Source: Candidatus Saccharimonadota bacterium
GTDB taxonomy: Bacteria; Patescibacteriota; Saccharimonadia; Saccharimonadales; Saccharimonadaceae
Assembly: GCA_017964115.1 (NCBI GenBank)
Contig: JAGCSL010000097.1
Coordinates: 1-18,139 of the forward strand
DNA: 18,139 bases
Direction: 5' to 3'
Within the stretch, counting starts at the first letter, position 1. Each line of letters starts with the position of its first letter. Of the stretch, positions 1 to 7,079 are shown piece by piece. The notes beneath the pieces are model-generated. The model searched no databases and was not told the origin of the DNA. It worked only from the letters and a program-made list of their open reading frames with translations. Both the position numbers and the translations under genes were made by a program.

Positions 1-1634
1 TCGGCAAGGCCGATAAAGCCAATCGAGAGCGTACCGTGCTTAATGACGTCGCGGAGCTTATCGTTTGGACCGAGCTTTTCGCTGCCGACCCAGTTGCCTT
101 GACCCATGAGGAATGGGAAATTCTTGACCTTTTGATTGCCCTGGAATTCAAAACGCTGAAGTAGCTGTTCGGCACAGAGATTAAGCTTTTCGTCGAGCTC
201 TTTATAGAAGCCGTCCCAATCTGGCTCTTTGCGTTCGCCGAGGCAAATACCGTGCTTGATACCAATGCGAACAAGGTTAAGTGTCGTGAATGAACAGTTG
301 CCACGACCAGAGACATGACCGTCAGTTTCTTTGAAGATGGAACTAAAGACGCGGGTGCGACAGCCCATGGTTGCAATCTCGGTATCAGGATCACCTGGTT
401 TGTAATATTGAAGATTAAATGGCGCATCAATAAAGGTGAAATTCGGGAAGAGGCGCTTGGCGGAAACTTCCATCGAACGCTTAAAGAGATCATAGTTTGG
501 ATCACCAGGATTATAGTTGACACCTTCCTTGACCTTGAAAATGGAGATTGGGAAGATTGGCGTTTCGTGATGGCCGAGGCCATTCATGGTTGCTTCTAGG
601 AGCATCTTGGAAACGAGACGACCTTCTGGCGTAGTGTCGGTGCCGAAGTTAATGGAGGTAAATGGCACCTGGGCGCCAGCGCGGCTATGCATAGTATTGA
701 GGTTATGAACAAAACCTTCCATAGCTTGCAAAGTCTGGTGTTCGGTATCTTTATGAGATTCTTCGATAACTTTCTCTGGGACTTTAGCTTTCTTGAGTTT
801 TTTATCATCGCCCAAAGTAATATCGTCTTTGATGGTAATGTTGAGTTTCTTGCCGGTGAAATCTTCGTATTTTTCGAGGTTTTCTTTCAGTGCTTTGCGG
901 AAAGTTTTGTTTACGGATGGAGCAAGACAATAATCGAAGTAAGGAATTGATTGGCCACCGTGCTGTTCGTTCTGGTTGGCCTGGAGGATAATGGCAGCGA
1001 GAGCGGCGGCAGTACCAATGGATTGCGGAGTGCGGAGGAAGCCGTGGCCAGTATTAAAACCTTTGTCGAACATCTTGAGGACGTCGGTCTGGCAGCAAGT
1101 TAGTGTGCCAGTAGCAAGAAAGTCCAAATCGTGGATATGAATATCGCCATGGTCGTGAGCATAGCTAAATTCTGGCTTGAGAATGCAAATCTTGGCATAT
1201 TCCTTGGAACCTTCAGCGCCGAACTGGAGCATTTTACCCATGGCAGAGTTGCCGTCAACGTTAGCATTACCGCGCTTAACGTCAGAGTCTTCCTCGGCAT
1301 CAAGCTGAGAAATGGTATCGTAAGTCTGCATGAGTTTTGTTTTAGCTTCGCGAACACGAGTGCGCTCGGCACGATATTCGATATAAGCCTTGGCGGTGCG
1401 TTTGAATGCAGATTCCATGAGGACCTTCTCAACAATATCCTGAATCTGTTCAACGGTCGGAATACGACTCTTGATTTCTTCCTGTGCTACACGCACAACT
1501 TTTTCGGCAATATTTTCGGCACGATCGTGACCGAATTCTCCTGTCGCTGCACCTGCTTTAGCGATAGCCTCCGTGATTTTTTCTTCTTTGAAGCTGACAA
1601 CCTTACCGTCACGCTTTCTGATTGACTTGAACAT
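1..1634 (-). CDS. nrdD: Anaerobic ribonucleoside-triphosphate reductase (class III), 3' end outside window
   Basis: The minus strand is open from ATG at 1634 to the window edge, giving about 544 residues; the family is usually 700 or more, so the C-terminal Gly-radical and zinc-Cys region lies outside. Class III enzymes reduce ribonucleoside triphosphates to dNTPs anaerobically, using a glycyl radical installed by NrdG. Residues about 3-93 form an ATP-cone regulatory domain. The signature GDIHIHDLDF lies near 164-173, a Cys pair at 180-181 (TLTCCQTDV), GGQSIPYFDY near 226-235, and MGCRTRVF further on holds another conserved Cys. The start is supported by a strong ribosome binding site (GGAGGT, minus strand, about 1638-1643). 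Control probably comes from the NrdR-box-like sites upstream. Family assignment is firm; nrdG is not in view. Confidence 0.95.
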   Translation of the reverse strand, partial: MFKSIRKRDGKVVSFKEEKITEAIAKAGAATGEFGHDRAENIAEKVVRVAQEEIKSRIPTVEQIQDIVEKVLMESAFKRTAKAYIEYRAERTRVREAKTKLMQTYDTISQLDAEEDSDVKRGNANVDGNSAMGKMLQFGAEGSKEYAKICILKPEFSYAHDHGDIHIHDLDFLATGTLTCCQTDVLKMFDKGFNTGHGFLRTPQSIGTAAALAAIILQANQNEQHGGQSIPYFDYCLAPSVNKTFRKALKENLEKYEDFTGKKLNITIKDDITLGDDKKLKKAKVPEKVIEESHKDTEHQTLQAMEGFVHNLNTMHSRAGAQVPFTSINFGTDTTPEGRLVSKMLLEATMNGLGHHETPIFPISIFKVKEGVNYNPGDPNYDLFKRSMEVSAKRLFPNFTFIDAPFNLQYYKPGDPDTEIATMGCRTRVFSSIFKETDGHVSGRGNCSFTTLNLVRIGIKHGICLGERKEPDWDGFYKELDEKLNLCAEQLLQRFEFQGNQKVKNFPFLMGQGNWVGSEKLGPNDKLRDVIKHGTLSIGFIGLA

Positions 1635-1691
1635 TTTTACCTCCGTAGTTCTGAAAATCAGTAAATTTTTGTGTTATTCCTATATTCCGAA

Positions 1692-1740
1692 ACACTACAT
1701 CTAGTGTTTGTTGAGATAATGTTAACGCTATATGTGGGGC
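1692..1740. promoter_or_regulatory. NrdR-box-like pair, proximal to nrdD
   Basis: ACACTACATCTAGTGT at 1692-1707 matches the NrdR consensus ACACTATATATAGTGT at 14 of 16 positions. A weaker partner occupies 1725-1740 (read on minus, GCCCCACATATAGCGT, about 11 of 16). Their centres are 33 bp apart, roughly three helical turns; known NrdR pairs are usually 31-32 bp apart. NrdR is the zinc/ATP-cone repressor of bacterial ribonucleotide reductase genes, and this pair lies just upstream of nrdD. Binding is inferred; no nrdR gene is visible in the window. Confidence 0.75.
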
Positions 1741-1753
1741 TTTGCAATAGAAA

Positions 1754-1768
1754 TTGTAAATAATACAA
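1754..1768. repeat. TTGTA-N5-TACAA palindrome, copy 1
   Basis: TTGTAAATAATACAA is a 15-bp dyad with 5-bp arms around an AT-rich centre. A longer version of the same dyad lies at 1843-1857. A repeated dyad in a control region suggests an operator for a dimeric regulator, but I cannot identify which one. Confidence 0.45.
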
Positions 1769-1799
1769 CGTTAACAGATGGAGAATTTTTGGGCTAAAA

Positions 1800-1848
1800 A
1801 CGCTATATATAGCGTTTAATCTGTTAGTTGGTACGCTATTTTTTGTAA
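1800..1848. promoter_or_regulatory. NrdR-box-like pair, distal to nrdD
   Basis: ACGCTATATATAGCGT at 1800-1815 is a perfect palindrome, extending to AACG...CGTT at 1799-1816, and matches the NrdR consensus at 14 of 16 positions. A weaker partner, ACGCTATTTTTTGTAA at 1833-1848, shares the half-site ACGCTAT. Centres are again 33 bp apart, the same as the proximal pair. The pair could serve a second nrdD promoter or bridge to the murA side. Confidence 0.65.
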
Positions 1849-1857
1849 TAATTACAA
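1843..1857. repeat. TTGTAAT-A-ATTACAA palindrome, copy 2
   Basis: TTGTAATAATTACAA is a perfect 15-bp dyad with 7-bp arms. It overlaps the weak NrdR-like box at 1833-1848 and starts 89 bp from copy 1. It may be an operator, possibly for the HTH domain of the adjacent murA fusion, which is only an inference. Confidence 0.45.
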
Positions 1858-1877
1858 CATTTTTGGGCTTTCAGAGG

Positions 1878-1898
1878 TTTTCCACATAGTTTTCCACA
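1878..1898 (+). promoter_or_regulatory. Two direct DnaA-box-like nonamers
   Basis: TTTTCCACA occurs at 1878-1886 and again at 1890-1898 in the same orientation, 12 bp start to start. It differs from the TTATCCACA DnaA box by one base. DnaA is known to regulate ribonucleotide reductase genes in E. coli (nrdAB), so such sites near nrdD would make sense. Only two copies are present and no AT-rich unwinding array or dnaA gene is seen, so a replication origin is not proposed. Confidence 0.5.
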
Positions 1899-1939
1899 GG
1901 ACAAAAAGTCTATAATATATATTGCAATTATGCGTCCTG

Positions 1940-1954
1940 TGATATACTGAAAGT
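1940..1954 (+). promoter_or_regulatory. Extended -10 promoter of HTH-murA (leaderless)
   Basis: TGATATACT at 1940-1948 is an extended -10 element. Exactly six bases separate it from ATG at 1955, so transcription should begin at the A of the start codon. No Shine-Dalgarno sequence precedes the ATG. A TTGCAA at 1922-1927 would be a -35 with a short 15-bp spacer. Another TATAAT at 1911-1916 could drive a longer transcript. Confidence 0.65.
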
Positions 1955-3496
1955 ATGAAAAGGCAAGCTGATTACATGGTTGAGATAGGAGCAATCATCG
2001 CTACTGCTCGTACTCGCCAAAATATGACTCAGGCTGAACTAGCCGACAAAATCGGTACTAGCCAGTCTGCTATAAACCGTATAGAGCACGGCAAGCAAAA
2101 TGCTTCTCTTGAGATAATTAGCAAGATTAGTCGCGCCCTTAGTACGCCGATTGTAACCGTCAACGATAACGCCTCAAAAAGTTATCGAATTAATGGCGGT
2201 AAGGAACTGCGCGGCTCCGTAACTATCAATACGTCGAAAAATGCAGCCGTAGGCTTGCTTTGCGCTTCCCTCTTAAATGAGCAAAAGACCACTTTAAAGC
2301 ACCTAGCGCATATTGAAGAAGTATATCGAATTATCGAAGTACTTGAATCAATCGGCGTCAAAACCGAATGGGTGAACAAGCGTCGTGATTTGGAAATTAC
2401 TCCGCCAAAGAAATTGGATTTGGAACATCTCGATATTGCGGCGGCGCGACGCACGCGCACAATTATTATGTTTATGGGGCCACTCCTGCACCGCTTCAAG
2501 AAATTCCAGCTTCCATATGCGGGCGGATGCTCGTTAGGGTCTCGCACTGTTGAGCCACATCTTCATGCCCTGAAAAGCTTCGGTCTAGATGTCGACGCAA
2601 AGAGTAATCCGGGTTTTTACGAAGCAACCGTGCGCGATATTAAGATTGAAGACAAGAAGATAGTTTTAATCGAACGTGGCGATACGGTAACCGAAAATGC
2701 CGTAATGGCGGCTGCACTTTATCCAGGTAAAACTACAATTGTTGGCGCCAGCCCGAATTATATGGTGCAAGATGTTTGCTACTTCCTCAAAGCACTAGGC
2801 GTGCACATTGACGGCATCGGCACCACAAACTTGGTTGTACACGGCGTCGAGCATATTAATAAAGAAATATCATATGCGCCAGGCGAAGATCCGATTGAAG
2901 CGATGAGTTTTATCGCGGCCGGCATCGCGACAAAATCCGAGATTGAAGTTAAGCGTGTCCCGATTGAATTTTTGGAAATCGAAATGGAAGTCCTGCGCAA
3001 TATGGGCCAGAAGATGCAGGTTAGCGAAGAATATCGAAGCATGAATGGACATACGCGCTTAGTAGACATAAAGTTCAAGAAATCTTCTCTGAAAGCGCCA
3101 AAGGATAAAATTCATCCAATGCCTTTCCCTGGCCTTAATATTGACAGCTTGCCGTTCTTCTCCTTAATTGCGGCCACTGCCGACGGGCGCTCCTTGATTC
3201 ATGACTGGGTGTTTGAAAACCGTGCGATTTACTCAACCGAGTTAAATAATCTTAACGCGAGAGTTGAGCTACTTGATGCGCACCGTATCTTTGTAACTGG
3301 GCCAACCAAATGGCGTCCAGCTGAAATGATGGCACCGCCAGCTTTACGCCCAGCCGTAGTTATCATGCTTGCGATGCTAGCCGCGCCAGGCACATCAATT
3401 CTACGCAATGTCTATTCAATCGCACGCGGTTACGAAGATTTCGCCAACCGTTTACGCCAGTTGGGCGCAGATATAGAGCCTTTGTCTGATATCTAG
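1955..3496 (+). CDS. murA: XRE helix-turn-helix domain fused to UDP-GlcNAc 1-carboxyvinyltransferase (MurA)
   Basis: The 513-residue product is uninterrupted. Residues about 11-63 form a classic Cro/C1-type HTH (MTQAELADKIGTSQSAINRIEHG). A short linker follows, then from about 77 a complete MurA/EPT domain. MurA transfers enolpyruvate from PEP to UDP-GlcNAc, the committed step of peptidoglycan synthesis. Visible catalytic features are Lys95-Asn96 (SKNAA, equivalent to Lys22-Asn23 of E. coli), Cys192 in GGCSLGSR (the Cys115 equivalent and fosfomycin target), the FPGLNIDSLP segment carrying the general-base Asp, and the C-terminal RGYEDFANRLRQLGADI. The start is set by a -10 six bases upstream, predicting a leaderless mRNA. 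Ordinary MurA is about 420-430 residues with no DNA-binding domain, so the fusion is real and unusual. It might be autoregulatory or bind the adjacent palindromes; the DNA target is unknown. Confidence 0.93.
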   Translation: MKRQADYMVEIGAIIATARTRQNMTQAELADKIGTSQSAINRIEHGKQNASLEIISKISRALSTPIVTVNDNASKSYRINGGKELRGSVTINTSKNAAVGLLCASLLNEQKTTLKHLAHIEEVYRIIEVLESIGVKTEWVNKRRDLEITPPKKLDLEHLDIAAARRTRTIIMFMGPLLHRFKKFQLPYAGGCSLGSRTVEPHLHALKSFGLDVDAKSNPGFYEATVRDIKIEDKKIVLIERGDTVTENAVMAAALYPGKTTIVGASPNYMVQDVCYFLKALGVHIDGIGTTNLVVHGVEHINKEISYAPGEDPIEAMSFIAAGIATKSEIEVKRVPIEFLEIEMEVLRNMGQKMQVSEEYRSMNGHTRLVDIKFKKSSLKAPKDKIHPMPFPGLNIDSLPFFSLIAATADGRSLIHDWVFENRAIYSTELNNLNARVELLDAHRIFVTGPTKWRPAEMMAPPALRPAVVIMLAMLAAPGTSILRNVYSIARGYEDFANRLRQLGADIEPLSDI

Positions 3497-3516
3497 TTTA
3501 TTAGTATTTGCTTATC

Positions 3517-3531
3517 TGTTATAATGTCTCT
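3517..3531 (+). promoter_or_regulatory. Extended -10 promoter of gatC (leaderless)
   Basis: TGTTATAAT at 3517-3525 is a near-perfect extended -10 located in the 35-nt gap after murA. Six bases (GTCTCT) follow before ATG at 3532, so the predicted transcript starts at the start codon. This gives the gatCAB operon its own promoter in addition to any read-through from murA. Confidence 0.7.
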
Positions 3532-3819
3532 ATGGCTATTACTAGAGAAGATGTCTTACATTTGGCAGAATTGTCAAATATTTCGCTGAGCGAAGAACAA
3601 ATAGAGCCACTGAAAAAAGATCTCGACAACATTGTCGGTTATATTTCGCAGCTCGACGAGCTGGATACCGAAGGTGTCGAGCCAACTTATCAGTGCTTCG
3701 ATATGCAGAACGTTTGGCGCGAAGACGTAATTGAAGAGTTTGAGGCGAATCGCGAAGATTTGCTTAATTTAACGGTCGAAAGTGAAGATCATCAGATAAA
3801 GGTGCCGAAAGTACTATGA
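3532..3819 (+). CDS. gatC: Aspartyl/glutamyl-tRNA(Asn/Gln) amidotransferase subunit C
   Basis: This 95-residue protein beginning MAITREDVLHLAELSNISLS has the GatC pattern: an N-terminal helical segment, a conserved mid-region (LDNIVGYISQLDELDTEGVEPTYQ) and an acidic tail. GatC wraps around GatA and stabilises the GatCAB complex that converts misacylated Asp-tRNA(Asn) and/or Glu-tRNA(Gln) to the amide form. An upstream ATG at 3508 is in frame, but it would add residues absent from the family and lies upstream of the -10 at 3520-3525. ATG 3532, exactly six bases after that -10, is preferred. The stop overlaps the gatA start (ATGA). Confidence 0.93.
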   Translation: MAITREDVLHLAELSNISLSEEQIEPLKKDLDNIVGYISQLDELDTEGVEPTYQCFDMQNVWREDVIEEFEANREDLLNLTVESEDHQIKVPKVL

Positions 3820-5204
3820 TTATTGCAGACAAGAATACTAAAGCCGTTGATTTAGTCCGCGCGGCGCTTGCCAAAGCAAAAGAATATGAGGACTATCATT
3901 GTTTCATTTCTATGAACGAAGCACGTGCGCTCGACAAAGCGCGCGAAATTGACGAAAAGATTGCACGTGGCGAGAAGGTCGGTCGTTTAGCTGGCGTACC
4001 ATACGCTTTGAAGGATAACTATTTGAGTCCTGAAGGTGTTACGACGGCGGCGGCCAAAATGCTCGACAATTTCCCTTCGCCAATTACGGCAACCTCAGTC
4101 GCGAAACTTGAGGCCGAAGGCGCAATCATGATTGGACGCGCCAACCTTGATGCTTATGCACACGGCTCCAGTACGGAGAACTCCTACTTTGGACCATCCC
4201 ACAATGCTGTAAATTTTGATCATGTTCCGGGCGGCTCGTCTGGCGGCTCAGCTTCGGCGGTTGCACTAGGAATCGTACAATTTGCACTCGGTTCCGATAC
4301 GGGTGGCTCGATTCGTCAACCGGCTAGCTATAACGGCGTCTGGGGTATGAAGCCAACTTATGGCACCGTCAGCCGTTATGGCGTAGTTGCGATGGCTTCA
4401 TCAACCGATGTGATGGGCTGTTTCGCAAATAATGCTGAAGATGTTGATTTAGTAATGAGCATTATGGCCGGCAAGGATCCAAAAGATTCTACGACTTTAG
4501 ATGATTTTTGGAACCGCGAGCTTGAGGATGCGAAGCCAAAGAAAAAGAAAATTGGCGTTATTAAGGATTTCTTAGGTGATGGCGTAAACCCAGAAGTTAT
4601 CAAGACCGTGCGCGATTATGCCGACAAAATGAAAAAGGCTGGTTTCGAAGTCGAAGATGTCGAAATGCCAATTATGAAATACGGTTTGGCGATTTATTAT
4701 ATCGTACAGCCAGCAGAAGTAGCCTCAAACTTGAGTCGTTATGATGGTATTCGTTATGGGCATCGCTCTACGGAAGCAAAAGACCTTGATAGCGTCTATA
4801 GCATGACGCGCGACGAAGGTTTCATGCCGGAAAATAAACGTCGTATTATGATTGGCAATTTCGTTTTGAGTTCTGGTTTCTTTGATGCCTACTATTTGAA
4901 AGCGCAAAAGGCTCGCACGCTTTTGATTAATGCTTATAATGAAGCATTCGAAAAGTATGACGCATTACTCTGCGCTGTAGCACCAGCACCAGCATTTAAG
5001 TTTGGCGAAAAGACTGATGACCCGCTTCAGATGTATATGGAAGACGTAATGAGCGTGCCGCCAAGCATGGCCGGTTTGCCAGCATTAGCGGCGCCAGCCG
5101 GAAAATCTCAAGATGGCTTACCAATCGGTATTCAATTAATTGGGCCACGTAAGAGCGATCAGGTACTATTAAATATCGCTAAGAGCGTGGAGGAAGTGGC
5201 CTAA
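3816..5204 (+). CDS. gatA: Glutamyl-tRNA(Gln) amidotransferase subunit A (amidase)
   Basis: The 462-residue amidase-signature enzyme hydrolyses glutamine and passes ammonia to GatB. The catalytic Ser-cisSer-Lys set is visible: Lys66 (GVPYALKDN), the GGSSGGS motif at 139-145 with Ser141/142, and the nucleophile Ser165 in GSDTGGSIRQPAS. The Gly-rich core PGGSSGGSASAVALG is intact, and the C-terminal part (LPALAAPAG, LPIGIQLIGP) is typical. It is slightly shorter than common GatA proteins of about 485. The start overlaps the gatC stop by four bases (ATGA), indicating translational coupling, and its own stop overlaps the next start (TAATG). Confidence 0.96.
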   Translation: MIIADKNTKAVDLVRAALAKAKEYEDYHCFISMNEARALDKAREIDEKIARGEKVGRLAGVPYALKDNYLSPEGVTTAAAKMLDNFPSPITATSVAKLEAEGAIMIGRANLDAYAHGSSTENSYFGPSHNAVNFDHVPGGSSGGSASAVALGIVQFALGSDTGGSIRQPASYNGVWGMKPTYGTVSRYGVVAMASSTDVMGCFANNAEDVDLVMSIMAGKDPKDSTTLDDFWNRELEDAKPKKKKIGVIKDFLGDGVNPEVIKTVRDYADKMKKAGFEVEDVEMPIMKYGLAIYYIVQPAEVASNLSRYDGIRYGHRSTEAKDLDSVYSMTRDEGFMPENKRRIMIGNFVLSSGFFDAYYLKAQKARTLLINAYNEAFEKYDALLCAVAPAPAFKFGEKTDDPLQMYMEDVMSVPPSMAGLPALAAPAGKSQDGLPIGIQLIGPRKSDQVLLNIAKSVEEVA

Positions 5205-5626
5205 TGGACGGTTCACTTCTTACGCTTTTAATTGCCATTGTAGCGATTGGCGTCTTGCTGCTTGTAATGATTTCGCTTACAAAGAAGCGCGCTTACACTT
5301 TCGATAAAGAAAATTATCAAGTTGATTTCCTGAGAATTGAGAACTCTCTCCAGCAAGGTAATGAAGCTACTTATGCAATGGCGATTATCCAAGGAGATAA
5401 GTTGCTAGATAAGGCACTTTGCGAAATGGGAGTGCAGGGGCGCACGATGGGCGACCGCTTAAAGAAAGTTGGCAAAGAAAAGTTCTCCGAGTTAAATGCA
5501 GTTTGGTATGCGCACAAGTTACGCAATCAGATTGCGCATGAAAGTGATTTTCATCCAGAGTATCGCCAGGCGCAACATGCTCTAGCGACCTACAAGCGGG
5601 CATTAAAAGATTTGGGAGCAATATAG
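5204..5626 (+). CDS. Membrane-anchored HEPN-like small protein in the gat operon
   Basis: The function of this 140-residue protein is unknown. Residues about 5-25 are one hydrophobic helix, followed by KKR, which predicts an N-in or anchored topology with a soluble C-terminal domain in the cytoplasm. That domain is all-helical in appearance and contains LRNQIAHE: Arg107 and His112 form R-x4-H, the hallmark of HEPN-type domains, many of which are RNases while others are non-catalytic. The start overlaps the gatA stop by one base and the stop abuts the gatB start (TAGATG), so it is firmly inside the gatCAB operon and likely co-translated. The motif is seen directly; the HEPN assignment is inferred from a short motif and predicted helicity. 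It could instead be a structural membrane protein that resembles HEPN by chance. Confidence 0.75.
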   Translation: MDGSLLTLLIAIVAIGVLLLVMISLTKKRAYTFDKENYQVDFLRIENSLQQGNEATYAMAIIQGDKLLDKALCEMGVQGRTMGDRLKKVGKEKFSELNAVWYAHKLRNQIAHESDFHPEYRQAQHALATYKRALKDLGAI

Positions 5627-7057
5627 ATGAGTAAAAGTGATTATAAAATAACAGTTGGCGTCGAATGCCACGTACAGCTCAACACTAAAACGAAATTATT
5701 TAGTGCTGTAGATAATGATGCCGTAGATAAAGAACCGAATGCCTGCATGAGTCCAATCGACTATGCATTGCCGGGCATGTTGCCGGTGCTAAACAAGGCG
5801 GCGGTTGAAAAATGTGTGCGTGCCGGCTTAGCGATGAATTGTAAAATTAATCTCGTCAGTCGTTTCGACCGCAAGCATTATTATTACCCTGACTTACCAA
5901 AGGGCTACCAGATTTCACAGATGTATCAGCCAATTATCGGGGCAGGCGTGATTCATTTACCTGATGGTTCCGACGTAAAGATTGAACACGCGCATCTTGA
6001 AGAAGACGCGGGTAAATTAACGCATTTCGACGGTTATTCTTTGGTTGATCTAAATCGCGCCGGAACACCGCTTTTGGAAATCGTGACGGATTTGCCGGGT
6101 ATGAGTTCTGCGGCGCAAGTAAGATTATATTGCGAAGAATTACATCGTTTAATGATGTACGCTGGCGTGACAAATGGTGATTTATACCAAGGCAATATGC
6201 GTTTCGATGTAAATGTATCAGTTTCAAAGACCGATAAACTTGGTACGCGCACGGAAACGAAGAACCTCAACTCTTTCCGTAGTGTTGAGCGAGTAGTCGA
6301 ATATGAGGCTAAACGTCAGATTGCTCTTTTGGAGAAAGGCGAAAAAGTCGTCCAGGAGACGCGTGGCTGGAATGATACTACTGGCAAAACCACTTCCCAG
6401 CGTAGCAAGGAAGATGCTCAGGATTATCGTTACATGCCAGAGCCAGACGTGCCGCCGATTGTGCTCGAGCAGAGTTACGTCGATAAGATTGAGGCGAGTA
6501 TGCCAAAGATGCCGGGCGAATATCGTTCCAAGTTCGGCGTATTAAACCTCGACCCGAGTGAGTTGGAGGCGATTCTAAATTACCCTATCCTTGCAAAGCG
6601 CCTAGATGAGGCTTGCGATAAAGGAGGCATTCAACTGGCTCCGCGCATTGCGCACTGGTTCTCTGGCATTCTACTAGCCGAAGAAAACCTCGATAAGGAT
6701 TTTAGCCTCGCAACCGCACCTGAACTCGTTGAACTTTCCGGCATGGTAGAGAAAAAAGAGCTTTCATCAACTGGCGCGAAGGCCGTTTTGATGGAAATGT
6801 ATGATAAGAAAAATACTCAGAAGACACCGCATCAACTAGCAAAAGAGATGAACCTTTTGCAGGAAAATGACGAGGATGCATTGGGGGCAATTATTGATGA
6901 AGTTTTGACTGCGCCAGAATGTGCTAAAGCGGCTGAAGATGTCCGCAATGGCGAAATGAAGGCGATCGGATTCTTAGTTGGGCAGGTGATGAAAAAATCC
7001 CAAGGCAAAGCCAACCCAGCTACTGTGAATGAGCTAATTAAGAAGAAATTGTCGTAA
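5627..7057 (+). CDS. gatB: Aspartyl/glutamyl-tRNA amidotransferase subunit B
   Basis: This is a full-length GatB of 476 residues. It binds the misacylated tRNA and activates the Asp/Glu side chain with ATP so that ammonia from GatA can form Asn- or Gln-tRNA. Hallmarks in order are GVECHVQL (11-18), DRKHYYYPDLPKGYQISQ (81-98), HLEEDAGK (123-130), VDLNRAGTPLLEIV (140-153) and GNMRFDVNVSV (189-199). The C-terminal third, roughly 330-476, is the helical and YqeY-like tail that contacts tRNA. The ATG directly follows the previous stop; GGGAG just upstream, inside the preceding gene, is the likely ribosome binding site. Confidence 0.96.
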   Translation: MSKSDYKITVGVECHVQLNTKTKLFSAVDNDAVDKEPNACMSPIDYALPGMLPVLNKAAVEKCVRAGLAMNCKINLVSRFDRKHYYYPDLPKGYQISQMYQPIIGAGVIHLPDGSDVKIEHAHLEEDAGKLTHFDGYSLVDLNRAGTPLLEIVTDLPGMSSAAQVRLYCEELHRLMMYAGVTNGDLYQGNMRFDVNVSVSKTDKLGTRTETKNLNSFRSVERVVEYEAKRQIALLEKGEKVVQETRGWNDTTGKTTSQRSKEDAQDYRYMPEPDVPPIVLEQSYVDKIEASMPKMPGEYRSKFGVLNLDPSELEAILNYPILAKRLDEACDKGGIQLAPRIAHWFSGILLAEENLDKDFSLATAPELVELSGMVEKKELSSTGAKAVLMEMYDKKNTQKTPHQLAKEMNLLQENDEDALGAIIDEVLTAPECAKAAEDVRNGEMKAIGFLVGQVMKKSQGKANPATVNELIKKKLS

Positions 7058-7079
7058 AGAAAAGGAGAAAAAAGACAAA

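Larger units (their letters stand above)
1635..1954. promoter_or_regulatory. Divergent control region between nrdD and HTH-murA
   Basis: This 320-nt AT-rich gap contains no convincing gene. It holds four NrdR-box-like sites in two pairs, two DnaA-box-like nonamers, two TTGTA/TACAA palindromes and the murA promoter; these are listed separately. A possible nrdD promoter on the minus strand is TTGCAA (1742-1747), a 17-bp spacer, and TAACAT (1719-1724). Each hexamer matches only 4 of 6 consensus bases, so it is tentative. If correct, one NrdR-like box would fill the spacer and another would lie just downstream of the start of transcription, a layout expected for repression. Confidence 0.7.

Noticed and set aside
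1131..1625. Plus-strand 164-residue open frame opposite nrdD
   Set aside because: It lies entirely antisense to well-conserved nrdD sequence, has no ribosome binding site and no recognisable motifs.
1692..1857. CRISPR-like repeat array in the nrdD upstream region
   Set aside because: The repeated elements are short, degenerate palindromes with unequal spacing and no repeat-spacer units; they fit operator sites.
1878..1898. Origin of replication based on DnaA-like boxes
   Set aside because: Only two boxes are present, with no dnaA, dnaN or gyr genes and no clustered array; a regulatory role is more economical.
3817..3819. TGA recoding as in Gracilibacteria
   Set aside because: TGA ends gatC exactly at the expected length and no reading frame of a conserved gene here needs TGA read as Gly.
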